From Streptomyces hawaiiensis (GTDB lineage: Bacteria; Actinomycetota; Actinomycetes; Streptomycetales; Streptomycetaceae), in contig NZ_CP021978.1 in assembly GCF_004803895.1 (NCBI RefSeq), positions 4,712,001-4,776,000 on the forward strand: a stretch of 64,000 bases of DNA. Direction: 5' to 3'. Shown piece by piece: positions 48,685 through 56,652 of the stretch (its first letter is position 1; every line of letters begins with the position of its first letter). Both the position numbers and the translations under genes were made by a program. The notes under the pieces are model-generated. The model made no database searches. It worked only from the letters and a program-made list of their open reading frames with translations, and had not been told where the DNA came from.

Positions 48685-48717
48685 CTTGATTCCCGCTTGA
48701 GCACCTCCGCATAGCGT
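48685..48717 (+). promoter_or_regulatory. Putative SARP box and promoter of biosynthetic operon 2
   Basis: CTTGATT (48685-48691) and CTTGAGC (48696-48702) are spaced 11 bp, in the same CGCTTGA context as the operon 1 box. TAGCGT (48712-48717) follows after 9 bp as the -10. The leader to the GTG at 48774 would be about 50 nt. Confidence 0.65.
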
Positions 48718-48773
48718 CCACCGGGTGTTGCCCCACTCGCCGACTCTGTTCGAAGAATGGATGTGTCTTCCTG

Positions 48774-51434
48774 GTGCTCATCAGCCGCAATGAAAGCAGC
48801 CGCTCATGGCGCGAGGTCAGGATCTCCTGCGCAAGCGTCATCCGGGATTTGCAGGCCCGCGGCGTCAATGATTCCCATCGGGTCCTGCTCTCGTCCACGA
48901 ACTCCGCGGCCTCGGTGCTCGCCACGTTCGCGCTCATGGAACTCGGAGTGTCCGTCGGGCTCGTGGACCGCGGGGTCACGCCGAACCAGTTCGCACGCCT
49001 GGTGGAGGAGGCCGACGCAGACTTCTTTGTCTCGGACCACGAGGAGTCGATGCCCGCGTTCGAGGAGCTCGACGCGCACTGGATTCCTCTGCGGGAACTC
49101 GACGAGGCGGCACAGCGGAACGCCGGTGAGCCCGCGGAGCTCTCGTTCGACCGCTGGGCTCGACGCTCCGACGCGCTGATCGTGTGGACGTCGGGAAGCC
49201 TGGGACGCCCCAAGGGGATCGTGCGGTCCGGAAGCTCAGTACTCGCCAACGTGTCCCGTACGCAGGACCGGATGAAGTACACCGAGTCCGACGTACTGCT
49301 GCCGCTGCTGCCGTTCACGCATCAGTACGGCCTCTCCATCCTGCTTCTGTGGTGGCAGGCGAAGGCGAGCCTCGCTCTGCTGCCGAGCCGGCGCACCGAC
49401 CTGGCCCTCGAAGCCATAGTCGACCTGGGCGTCACGGTCGTGGACTCCGTTCCCGCTGTGTACGAGGGCATCCTGCGCATGCTGGACCGCGGACACACGA
49501 GCACCACTCTCCTCGAGTCCGTGCGCATGTGGTGTGTCGGTGGTGAACCGCTGCAGGACGACCTCCTGCGCCGCTTCACGGAGCAGATGGGCAAGCCGCT
49601 GCTGGACGGATACGGCAGTTCCGAGGCGGGCAACATCGCGCTGGCCGCGCCCGACCATCCGAATCTCTGTGGCCGGCCGCTCGCCGGCATCACGGTCACC
49701 GTGGTGGACGACGAGGACCGTCCCCTGCCCGCCGGCGAAGTCGGGGAAGTGATCGTGCACACGCCCGACATCATGGTGGGGATGCTGGAGCCGGGCGGCC
49801 GTGTGCGGGAGAGCCAGCGCGCGGTGCACCGAACGCAGGACCTGGGCTTCCTCGACGAGAACGGCAACCTGCGGGTGCTGGGCCGCAAGGCCGCGGTCCA
49901 CCGCTTCGGAAACACGCTCTACCCGGACGCCATCACCGCCAAGGCCAGCGAATGCGGTCGGCCGGTGCGCGTCATACCCGTGGAGAACGGCCGCTTCGGC
50001 ACGGATCTCGTCTTCGTCGTCGCCGACCCCGACGAGCGTCCGGCGGCTCACTGGCGCCGCGTGTTCGCGGATCTGGTCGCCGAATTCGAGCAGCCGAACA
50101 AGGTGCTCGTGGTGAAGCAGTTCCCCGAGCACACCAACGGAAAGGCCAACCTCACCGCTCTGCGGTACATGGCACAGGCCGCCCTCAGAAGCCGTTCGGA
50201 GAAGGCGCCCGCACAGCAGACGCCGGCCAAGCCCGCGGAGCGGGCCATCCCGTTCGGCGACCGGATCACCGTGCTCCAGGACGTGGCCAGGCTCCTCAGC
50301 GAGCGCAGGTCCGAGATCCTCCGCATCCTCACCGAGGTCTGCAACCACCGGACGGCGACGGACGAGATCGACGCCTCCATCGAAGCGCTCGAGGGCGCGG
50401 TGGCGGAAGTATCGCGCTACGGTCCGCAGGCGGTGGGCCAGACCGGTGTGCTGATGCCCTCCAACATCCCCCTGTACGGCTACATCCTGTATGTCGTCAT
50501 CCCCAGCCTCTACAGCCAGAAGGTCGTCTTCCGGCCCTCCCGGATGATCGACGCGCAGACCCGGGCGCTGCACAAGCTGATCGGCACGGTCCACGCACTG
50601 CCCCTGCTGCTCGACGACAGCGGCCAGCGCGAGTTCATGGAGAACGTGGGCAAGAAGTCCGACGTCCTCGTCTTCACGGGCTCCTACGAGAACGCCGAGA
50701 CCATCCGCGAACAGCTGCCCCGCGACACCGTGTTCTGCTTCTTCGGCCAGGGCATCAACCCGTTCGTCGTCGGTGCCGACGCAGATCTCGGCACAGCGGT
50801 CGACGGCCTGGTCAAGGTCCGCATGCTCAACTCCGGACAGGACTGCTTCGGACCCGATGTGGTGTTCGTCCACACCTCGGTGAGCGCCCAGTTCTGCAAC
50901 CTGCTGTCCCGGCGGGTCGAGGCGCTGCGCCTGGGCACCGCGCACGACGCCACAGCCGACTACAGCGCCATGTTCTACGACGAGGCGTTCGCGTCGACGC
51001 TGGACTACTTGTGCGAGAAGCGCGAGTTCATCGCCGCCGGCGGCCGTATCGACGTCGTGGACCGGCACGTGCGGCCCACCGTCCTGATCCACCCGACGGA
51101 CGAGCCCTTCCTGCCCCCAGAGATGTTCGCGCCCGTCTTCAACGTCGTGCCCTACACCTCGGAGGAGTGGCTGAACGAGCTGCTACGCCACCCCTACTAC
51201 GCCGAACGCGCCATGGCGGCCACGGTGTTCGGCTCCCTGCCGGACACCGTCGAGGCCCTCAGGGACCGCCACATGGTGAGCGTCGACGAGACCCTGATCG
51301 ACATCGAGAGCGGCAACCATCCGTTCGGCGGCCGCGGGATCCGCGCCAACTACATCTCCGTCGGCCGCAAGCGGCACACCGAACCGCTGCTCCTGTCGAA
51401 GGCCGTCGCCGACCACCTGCCGGGGAAGTCATGA
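48774..51434 (+). CDS. Adenylation (ANL) - aldehyde dehydrogenase fusion
   Basis: 886 residues from a GTG. Residues 1-475 are an AMP-forming adenylation domain: WTSGSLGRPKG as motif A3, GYGSSEAG, TQDLGFLDENGNLRVLGR, and the A10 lysine in HTNGKANL. A Pro/Ala/Lys linker (about 476-505) leads to an aldehyde-dehydrogenase domain with nucleophile Cys691 in NSGQDC. The usual general-base Glu before GGKNP is replaced (FGQGINP), as in acylating ALDHs. There is no carrier-protein serine motif between them. I infer activation of an acid as acyl-AMP and reduction to an aldehyde via the ALDH thioester. The N-terminus is short for an ANL enzyme and the ribosome-binding site is weak, so the start is uncertain. 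Confidence 0.85.
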   Translation: MLISRNESSRSWREVRISCASVIRDLQARGVNDSHRVLLSSTNSAASVLATFALMELGVSVGLVDRGVTPNQFARLVEEADADFFVSDHEESMPAFEELDAHWIPLRELDEAAQRNAGEPAELSFDRWARRSDALIVWTSGSLGRPKGIVRSGSSVLANVSRTQDRMKYTESDVLLPLLPFTHQYGLSILLLWWQAKASLALLPSRRTDLALEAIVDLGVTVVDSVPAVYEGILRMLDRGHTSTTLLESVRMWCVGGEPLQDDLLRRFTEQMGKPLLDGYGSSEAGNIALAAPDHPNLCGRPLAGITVTVVDDEDRPLPAGEVGEVIVHTPDIMVGMLEPGGRVRESQRAVHRTQDLGFLDENGNLRVLGRKAAVHRFGNTLYPDAITAKASECGRPVRVIPVENGRFGTDLVFVVADPDERPAAHWRRVFADLVAEFEQPNKVLVVKQFPEHTNGKANLTALRYMAQAALRSRSEKAPAQQTPAKPAERAIPFGDRITVLQDVARLLSERRSEILRILTEVCNHRTATDEIDASIEALEGAVAEVSRYGPQAVGQTGVLMPSNIPLYGYILYVVIPSLYSQKVVFRPSRMIDAQTRALHKLIGTVHALPLLLDDSGQREFMENVGKKSDVLVFTGSYENAETIREQLPRDTVFCFFGQGINPFVVGADADLGTAVDGLVKVRMLNSGQDCFGPDVVFVHTSVSAQFCNLLSRRVEALRLGTAHDATADYSAMFYDEAFASTLDYLCEKREFIAAGGRIDVVDRHVRPTVLIHPTDEPFLPPEMFAPVFNVVPYTSEEWLNELLRHPYYAERAMAATVFGSLPDTVEALRDRHMVSVDETLIDIESGNHPFGGRGIRANYISVGRKRHTEPLLLSKAVADHLPGKS

Positions 51435-53149
51435 GCAACGAAACCACCACGTCCGCGGCCGCCGCATGGTCCGTCGCCGCCTCGGTACTCTCAGCGTCCG
51501 GAGTACAGACCGTGTTCGGCCTGCCCGGCGACGACATGTACGCGTTGGAAGCGGCGCACGAGGCGGGGATCCGCTTCGTCCTGTGCCGCGACCAGCGCAA
51601 CGCGATGTTCATGGCCACCGGCTGGGCGATCCAGTCGGGCGAGGTCGGCGTAGCCGTCGTGGGCAAGGGGCCGGCCGTGACCAACACGGTCACCGGACTG
51701 CTGGAGTCGGCGGCGTCCGCTGCCCCCGTACTCCTGCTCAGCGGCGGCACCGGGGCCCGGCACCGAGGCAGCGGGGCGTTCCAGGAACTCGACCAGCTCG
51801 CCGTCGTGGCGCCGCTGGTCAAGTACGCGGCCCGGGTGGATCACCCGGACCGGCTGGTGCCCACGCTCCAGCGCGCCCTGCTCGTCGCCCGCCACGAGCG
51901 GGGACCCGTGTACGTCGAGATTCCGGAGCACCTGCTCTGCGAGACCTCGCTCGCGGTACCGGCGGCACCGGACGTCTCCGAGCTCCCGGACGAGATCGTC
52001 ACGCGAGCCGGCTCCGCCGTCCTGGAGGCGCTGCGGGCTGCTCGCCGCCCGGTCCTTCTCGTCGGCGGGGGCATGCGCCACGAGAACGGCGGCCGCGACG
52101 TGGAGCGGCTGGCCGAGCGGCTGGGCGCCGCGGTCTTCAGTACGGCGTCCGGCCGCGGCTCCGTCGACGAGGCGTCGCCGTACTTCTGCGGTCTCGCCGG
52201 CCTCTACACACCGGAGCAGGCAGCGCGACTGTGGCAGGAGACCGACTGCGTCGTCGCCTTGGGCAGCCGGCTTGAGGAGACGGCCACGTTCCAGTGGCCC
52301 GACACCATCGGGCGCGACGTCCCCGTGGTCCAGGTGAACGTGGCGGCGGCCGATTTCGCGACCGGGTTCCAGGGGCCCAAGGCGCTCGCTCCCGCAGGGC
52401 CGACCGTGCGGTCCTGGCTGGCGCATCTGCCCGCCGAGCCCGCCGACAACGAGTGGACCGCGACCGTCCGCTCCGTGCACACCGAACTTCACACGGCCCA
52501 CCAGGAGTTGCTCGACAGCCTCACGCGCTCCGAGGACCTCCACATCGCCGAAGTGCTTCGGGCCCTGGACACCGAACTGCCCGCCGACCGGATCCTGGTG
52601 CAGGAGAACGGTCTGCAGGACATGTGGTCCTACAAGTACCCGCTCTACGCCTGTGCAGCGGGCGCCGGTTCCGTCGTCCCGTCCGAGCAGACGAGCCTGG
52701 GCTTCGGTGCGGCCGCCGCACTCGGGGTCAAACTCGCCGCTCCCAAGCGTCCGGTGGTGGCGTTCGTCGGCGACGGCGCGTTCACCATGGCGGGAGCCGA
52801 CCTGCCCACCGCGGTGAAGTACAGCGGCGGCCTCCTCTACGTGGTGCTGCGCAACGGCGGCTACGGCTGGCTGCAGGTGCAGCTCGACCAGCGGGAGAAC
52901 CCGGTGGGCGACCACGCGTTCGTCGACCCCGAGTCCATCCGGGTCCAGGCGCCGCAGATCCCCGGACTGCACCAGGTGACCGTGTGGGACAAGGAGTCCC
53001 TCGCCTCCGACGTCGCGCAGGCATGGCAGAAGTGCGCCGCCGGAGAGGTGGTCGTCCTCCATGTGCCCGTGCGGCTGAGCGACGCGATGTTCGGCGCGGA
53101 CGTGGCCGGCGGCGACTTCCCCCAGATCGCAGGAGCAGGCGATGAGTAA
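51431..53149 (+). CDS. ThDP-dependent enzyme (acetolactate synthase-like)
   Basis: 572 residues from the ATG at 51431 (ATGA overlap). The three-domain family layout is present. The C-terminal ThDP motif runs from GDG at 447-449 to Asn475 (LRNGGYG). At the N-terminal position where the catalytic Glu normally stands (RHEQ context), this protein reads CRDQRNA with Gln55. Family members decarboxylate 2-oxo acids or join aldehydes to them. Coupling with the upstream aldehyde-forming fusion suggests an acyloin step, but the Gln makes the chemistry uncertain. It overlaps the ketosynthase gene by 8 nt. Confidence 0.9.
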   Translation: MSNETTTSAAAAWSVAASVLSASGVQTVFGLPGDDMYALEAAHEAGIRFVLCRDQRNAMFMATGWAIQSGEVGVAVVGKGPAVTNTVTGLLESAASAAPVLLLSGGTGARHRGSGAFQELDQLAVVAPLVKYAARVDHPDRLVPTLQRALLVARHERGPVYVEIPEHLLCETSLAVPAAPDVSELPDEIVTRAGSAVLEALRAARRPVLLVGGGMRHENGGRDVERLAERLGAAVFSTASGRGSVDEASPYFCGLAGLYTPEQAARLWQETDCVVALGSRLEETATFQWPDTIGRDVPVVQVNVAAADFATGFQGPKALAPAGPTVRSWLAHLPAEPADNEWTATVRSVHTELHTAHQELLDSLTRSEDLHIAEVLRALDTELPADRILVQENGLQDMWSYKYPLYACAAGAGSVVPSEQTSLGFGAAAALGVKLAAPKRPVVAFVGDGAFTMAGADLPTAVKYSGGLLYVVLRNGGYGWLQVQLDQRENPVGDHAFVDPESIRVQAPQIPGLHQVTVWDKESLASDVAQAWQKCAAGEVVVLHVPVRLSDAMFGADVAGGDFPQIAGAGDE

Positions 53150-54431
53150 GGGAAACCACGCGCCGGGCACGCGCACAGGAGAGGGCCGCAGGGTCGTCGT
53201 CACCGGCTGGGGAGCCGTCACTCCGGTCGGTCTGTCCGTGGACGAGACCTGGGCTGCCCTGACGGCCGGCAAGAGCGGCATCGCGCCACTGACCGGGGTC
53301 GATACGACGGGTCTGCCCACCGACTTCGGCGGCGAGGTCAGAGGATTCGATCCGTCCCGCCACCTCGGCCCGCGACAGATCCGGCGCACCGACGCCTACG
53401 CGCAATACGCCTTCGCGGCGGCCGCCGAGGCGATGCGGCAGGCACGGCTGGAGCTGGACGAGGCCACGGGAGAGCGGACGGGCGTACTGATCGGCAGCGG
53501 GTACGGACCGGTGTCCTCCGTAGCCAAGCACCTCAACACCCTTGAGCAGCACGGCATCCGAAAGGTCAGCCCCTTCGCCCAGATCACCGGCGCCATGGAC
53601 AGCGCCGCGTGCGAGATCAGCTTCGCGTTCGGAGCGACGGGGCCGACCCGGGCCCTGAGCACGGCCTGCGCGTCGGGCGCGGACGCGATCGGCGAGGCGG
53701 CCCGCTGGATCAGGCACGGCGTGGTGGACGTTGCCATCACGGGCGGCGCCGAGCACATCTTCACCCGGCTCGAACTGGCCACGAGCTGTAACGCCCATGC
53801 CCTGTCGACCCGCACCGACGCACCGGCCGAGGCGTCCCGTCCGTTCGACAGCGACCGGGACGGATTCGTCATGAGCGCGGGAGCCGGCGTACTGGTCCTG
53901 GAATCGGAGGAGCACGCACTCGCCCGCGGCGCGACCATCCTGGCCGAGGTGGCCGGATACGGGGCCACCTCGGACGCACACCACTGGACGGCGCCGCATC
54001 CCGAAGGCCGCGGTGCCCGGACCGCCATGACGGCAGCGCTCGCCGACGCCGCCCTGGAGCCCACCGACGTGGACTACATCAACGCCCACGGCACCTCGAC
54101 GCAGGCGAACGACAGGTCGGAGATCGAGTCCATCCGGGCTGTCTTCGGCGACCACGCCGAGCGCATACCGATCAGTTCGACCAAATCGATGACCGGCCAC
54201 ATGATCGGTGCCGCCGGCGCCGTCGAGGCCATCGTCGCCGGCCTGGCCGTCCGCAACTCCCTGGTACCGCCGACGATCAACTGCCACCATCCGATCGCCG
54301 ACGACCTGAACTTCGTCCCGCACGAGGCGCAGGAGCACCGGGTCGACGTGGCGATGAGCAATTCCTTCGGCTTCGGCGGTCACAACGCCGTACTCATCCT
54401 GCGCTCCTGGGAGGCCGGCCGTGAGCACTGA
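53142..54431 (+). CDS. FabF/KasA-like beta-ketoacyl-ACP synthase
   Basis: 429 residues. The condensing-enzyme active site is complete: Cys176 (STACASG), His316 (NAHGTST), Lys348 (STKSMTGH) and His353, plus a C-terminal [11 protein letters not shown]. It should perform decarboxylative Claisen condensation on carrier-bound acyl chains. There is no acyltransferase or carrier protein in the cluster, so it must borrow primary-metabolism ACP or use a PCP. A resistance role as a FabF copy is an alternative. It overlaps both neighbours. Confidence 0.92.
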   Translation: MSKGNHAPGTRTGEGRRVVVTGWGAVTPVGLSVDETWAALTAGKSGIAPLTGVDTTGLPTDFGGEVRGFDPSRHLGPRQIRRTDAYAQYAFAAAAEAMRQARLELDEATGERTGVLIGSGYGPVSSVAKHLNTLEQHGIRKVSPFAQITGAMDSAACEISFAFGATGPTRALSTACASGADAIGEAARWIRHGVVDVAITGGAEHIFTRLELATSCNAHALSTRTDAPAEASRPFDSDRDGFVMSAGAGVLVLESEEHALARGATILAEVAGYGATSDAHHWTAPHPEGRGARTAMTAALADAALEPTDVDYINAHGTSTQANDRSEIESIRAVFGDHAERIPISSTKSMTGHMIGAAGAVEAIVAGLAVRNSLVPPTINCHHPIADDLNFVPHEAQEHRVDVAMSNSFGFGGHNAVLILRSWEAGREH

Positions 54432-55782
54432 CGACATCGAGAGGGCCACCCTGCCCGCGTACGGCATGCCGGTGCGCAGCCTGGCCAACGGTGAGACGGA
54501 CGCCGACGGATACCTGCGCGGGAATCCGGCGGACATGGCATGGAACCTGCTCCGCGTGAGCGGCCAGCTCGACACCGCGCGGCTCGCCGAGGCCGTCGAG
54601 CGGGTGACGCTGGCCACGGACGTCCTGCATCTGCGGCTGAGGACCACGGACGCAGGTCCCTGCCTGGAACGGCAGGAGCCCGTCCCCCTGAAGCTGGAGG
54701 TCGTCGACGTTCCCGCCGTCGCGTCGGACGGCCGGCTCAGCCCGGAGGCGGCCGCCTTCCTGGCGCCGGTGTTCTTCGACAAGCCAGACCTGCGCAGCGA
54801 CCCAGTGGGGCGCGTGTGCCTGTTGCGTGCGACGGACCCCGCCGACGAGGGGGAACAGCTGCTCGCGTTCTCCTTCGACCACTCCGTGATCGACGGCTGG
54901 GCGCTCGGTCTGTTGATCCGGGCCGTCGCCGGCTCCTACCGGTCGGGCGACTACAGCGTGCGCGGGCGTGGTTTCGAAGCCTTCCTGCGCGACCTGCCCG
55001 CACACCGGGTACGCGAGGAGAGCCTCGCCCGGTGGCGGGGCCTGCTCGAGCCGCACCCGCTGCCGGGGCCCGCCATGCGGCTGCCCGGCGGTGAGCCGCG
55101 ATGGCCCGAACCGTTCGTGGCCGACGGCACCTTCGACGGCGCACTTCCGGCCCGGCTGGCCACGGACGTCGCCACCGTCGCGACGCGAACCGGGCTGAGC
55201 CGCGCCGAGGTGCTGTTCGCCGTGACCGCTCTCGCCGCGAGCCTGTGGGCGGACGGACCGCAGCCGCTGCTCAGCCTTCGCCACGGTCACACCAAGCCGG
55301 AAGACGTGCTGATCATTGGTCCGCTGGTCGAACCCTGCGTGCTGCTTCCACCGGGCCCCGCCCCGCTCGGCGTCGGCGAGTGGATCACCGCACACTGCCA
55401 CACCAACCAGCAACTGCCGCCCACGTACGGCATGTCCATCCGCGAGGTCGCTCCGCTGGCACCCCGCAACGTGGGGGTCAACGTGCTGCCGCCCGCGCGC
55501 CCGATCGCTCTCGGGCCGAGCGCGAAGGCCACGACCGCCACCCGCGACTTCCTCGCCCCGCTGTGGGCGGGCGAGCGTTCCGCCGGACCGTCGACGGCAG
55601 CGGTGTGGATCAACTACTACATGGACCGCCCTGGCGTCGTGGAAGCGACCCTCACGTACGACACCCGCGTCCTGCCGGAGCCCGAGCCGCTGCTCGACGC
55701 CGTACTGGCGGTGGCCGCCGCGGCCGCGGAGGAGCCCGACCTGCCGGTCACCGCGTTGCACACGCGCCTACGTGGCGAGTGA
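54421..55782 (+). CDS. Stand-alone condensation-type (CoA/carrier acyltransferase fold) protein
   Basis: 453 residues with condensation-domain character. The active-site motif reads FDHSVIDGW (DHxxxDG in place of HHxxxDG: second His and Asp kept, first His replaced by Asp). The C-terminal part has VNVLPPARP and a WINYYMDRPG stretch near the usual latch region. Such free C-like proteins make an amide or ester between an acyl carrier and an amine or alcohol. The GTG start overlaps the ketosynthase end by 11 nt. The substrate is unknown. Confidence 0.75.
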   Translation: MSTDDIERATLPAYGMPVRSLANGETDADGYLRGNPADMAWNLLRVSGQLDTARLAEAVERVTLATDVLHLRLRTTDAGPCLERQEPVPLKLEVVDVPAVASDGRLSPEAAAFLAPVFFDKPDLRSDPVGRVCLLRATDPADEGEQLLAFSFDHSVIDGWALGLLIRAVAGSYRSGDYSVRGRGFEAFLRDLPAHRVREESLARWRGLLEPHPLPGPAMRLPGGEPRWPEPFVADGTFDGALPARLATDVATVATRTGLSRAEVLFAVTALAASLWADGPQPLLSLRHGHTKPEDVLIIGPLVEPCVLLPPGPAPLGVGEWITAHCHTNQQLPPTYGMSIREVAPLAPRNVGVNVLPPARPIALGPSAKATTATRDFLAPLWAGERSAGPSTAAVWINYYMDRPGVVEATLTYDTRVLPEPEPLLDAVLAVAAAAAEEPDLPVTALHTRLRGE

Positions 55783-55845
55783 CACCCCTGTACCAGCCGG
55801 GCAGGGCCGTCACCGCACGGACAGACATTGCGAAAGGTGGACATC

Positions 55846-56652
55846 GTGACTGCACGGACCGGCCTGCTCGAAGGAAAGACCATCCTGGTCACGGGCGTTC
55901 TCACGGATCGCTCGATCGCCTTCCACGTAGCCCGCAAAGCTCAGGAGGAGGGAGCCCGCGTCATCCTCACGGGGTACGGTCGCCTCTCCCTGGTCGAGCG
56001 GATAGCGGGGCGGCTGCCCGAACCCGCCCCGGTGATCGAACTCGATGTCACCGACGACGAGCATCTGGCCAGGCTGGAAAGCAGAATCCGCGAACACGTC
56101 GATCACCTCGACGGGGTGCTGCACGCCATTGCGTACGCACCACCCGGCGCCCTGGGAGGCGGCTTCCTCAGCACGACACGGCAGGACGCCACGACCGCGT
56201 TCGAGGTCTCCACGGTGTCCCTGCAGTCGCTGACCACCGTGCTGCTTCCGCTCCTGCGCAGGGGGTCTTCGGTGGTCGGACTCGACTTCGATTCCCGCCA
56301 GGTCTGGGCGGGGTACGACTGGATGGGCGTGGCCAAGGCGGGCCTCGAGGCGTGCGCACGCTACCTCGCGGCATATCTCGGGGAGCAGGGCGTCCGGGTC
56401 AACCTCGTGGCGGCCGGACCGCTGCGGACGCCGGCCGGGCGGGCCACCTACGAACAGGACACGGACCCGGCCCAGGCCGAGAACGATTGGGACCGCAGAG
56501 CTCCACTGGGGTGGCAGGCCGCGGATTTCGAGCCGGTGGCGAGGGCGTGCGCGGTTCTCCTGTCGGACTGGCTGCCCTCGACCACCGGGGAGATCCTGCA
56601 CGTCGACGGAGGAGTTCACGCCATGGGGGACGGTGGGGTCCGTGGCCGCTGA
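55846..56652 (+). CDS. InhA/FabI-like enoyl-ACP reductase
   Basis: 268 residues from a GTG at 55846 with AAAGGTGG upstream. The SDR fold has LVTGVLTDRSIAFHVA as the NADH loop. The catalytic Tyr157 and Lys164 (YDWMGVAK) and the Phe of GLDFDS correspond to InhA F149, Y158 and K165. The C-terminal LLSDWLPSTTGEILHVDGG matches the family. It reduces enoyl thioesters. It could complete a chain-building set with the ketosynthase and HadA-like domain or serve as a drug-insensitive copy. It overlaps the next gene. Confidence 0.92.
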   Translation: MTARTGLLEGKTILVTGVLTDRSIAFHVARKAQEEGARVILTGYGRLSLVERIAGRLPEPAPVIELDVTDDEHLARLESRIREHVDHLDGVLHAIAYAPPGALGGGFLSTTRQDATTAFEVSTVSLQSLTTVLLPLLRRGSSVVGLDFDSRQVWAGYDWMGVAKAGLEACARYLAAYLGEQGVRVNLVAAGPLRTPAGRATYEQDTDPAQAENDWDRRAPLGWQAADFEPVARACAVLLSDWLPSTTGEILHVDGGVHAMGDGGVRGR

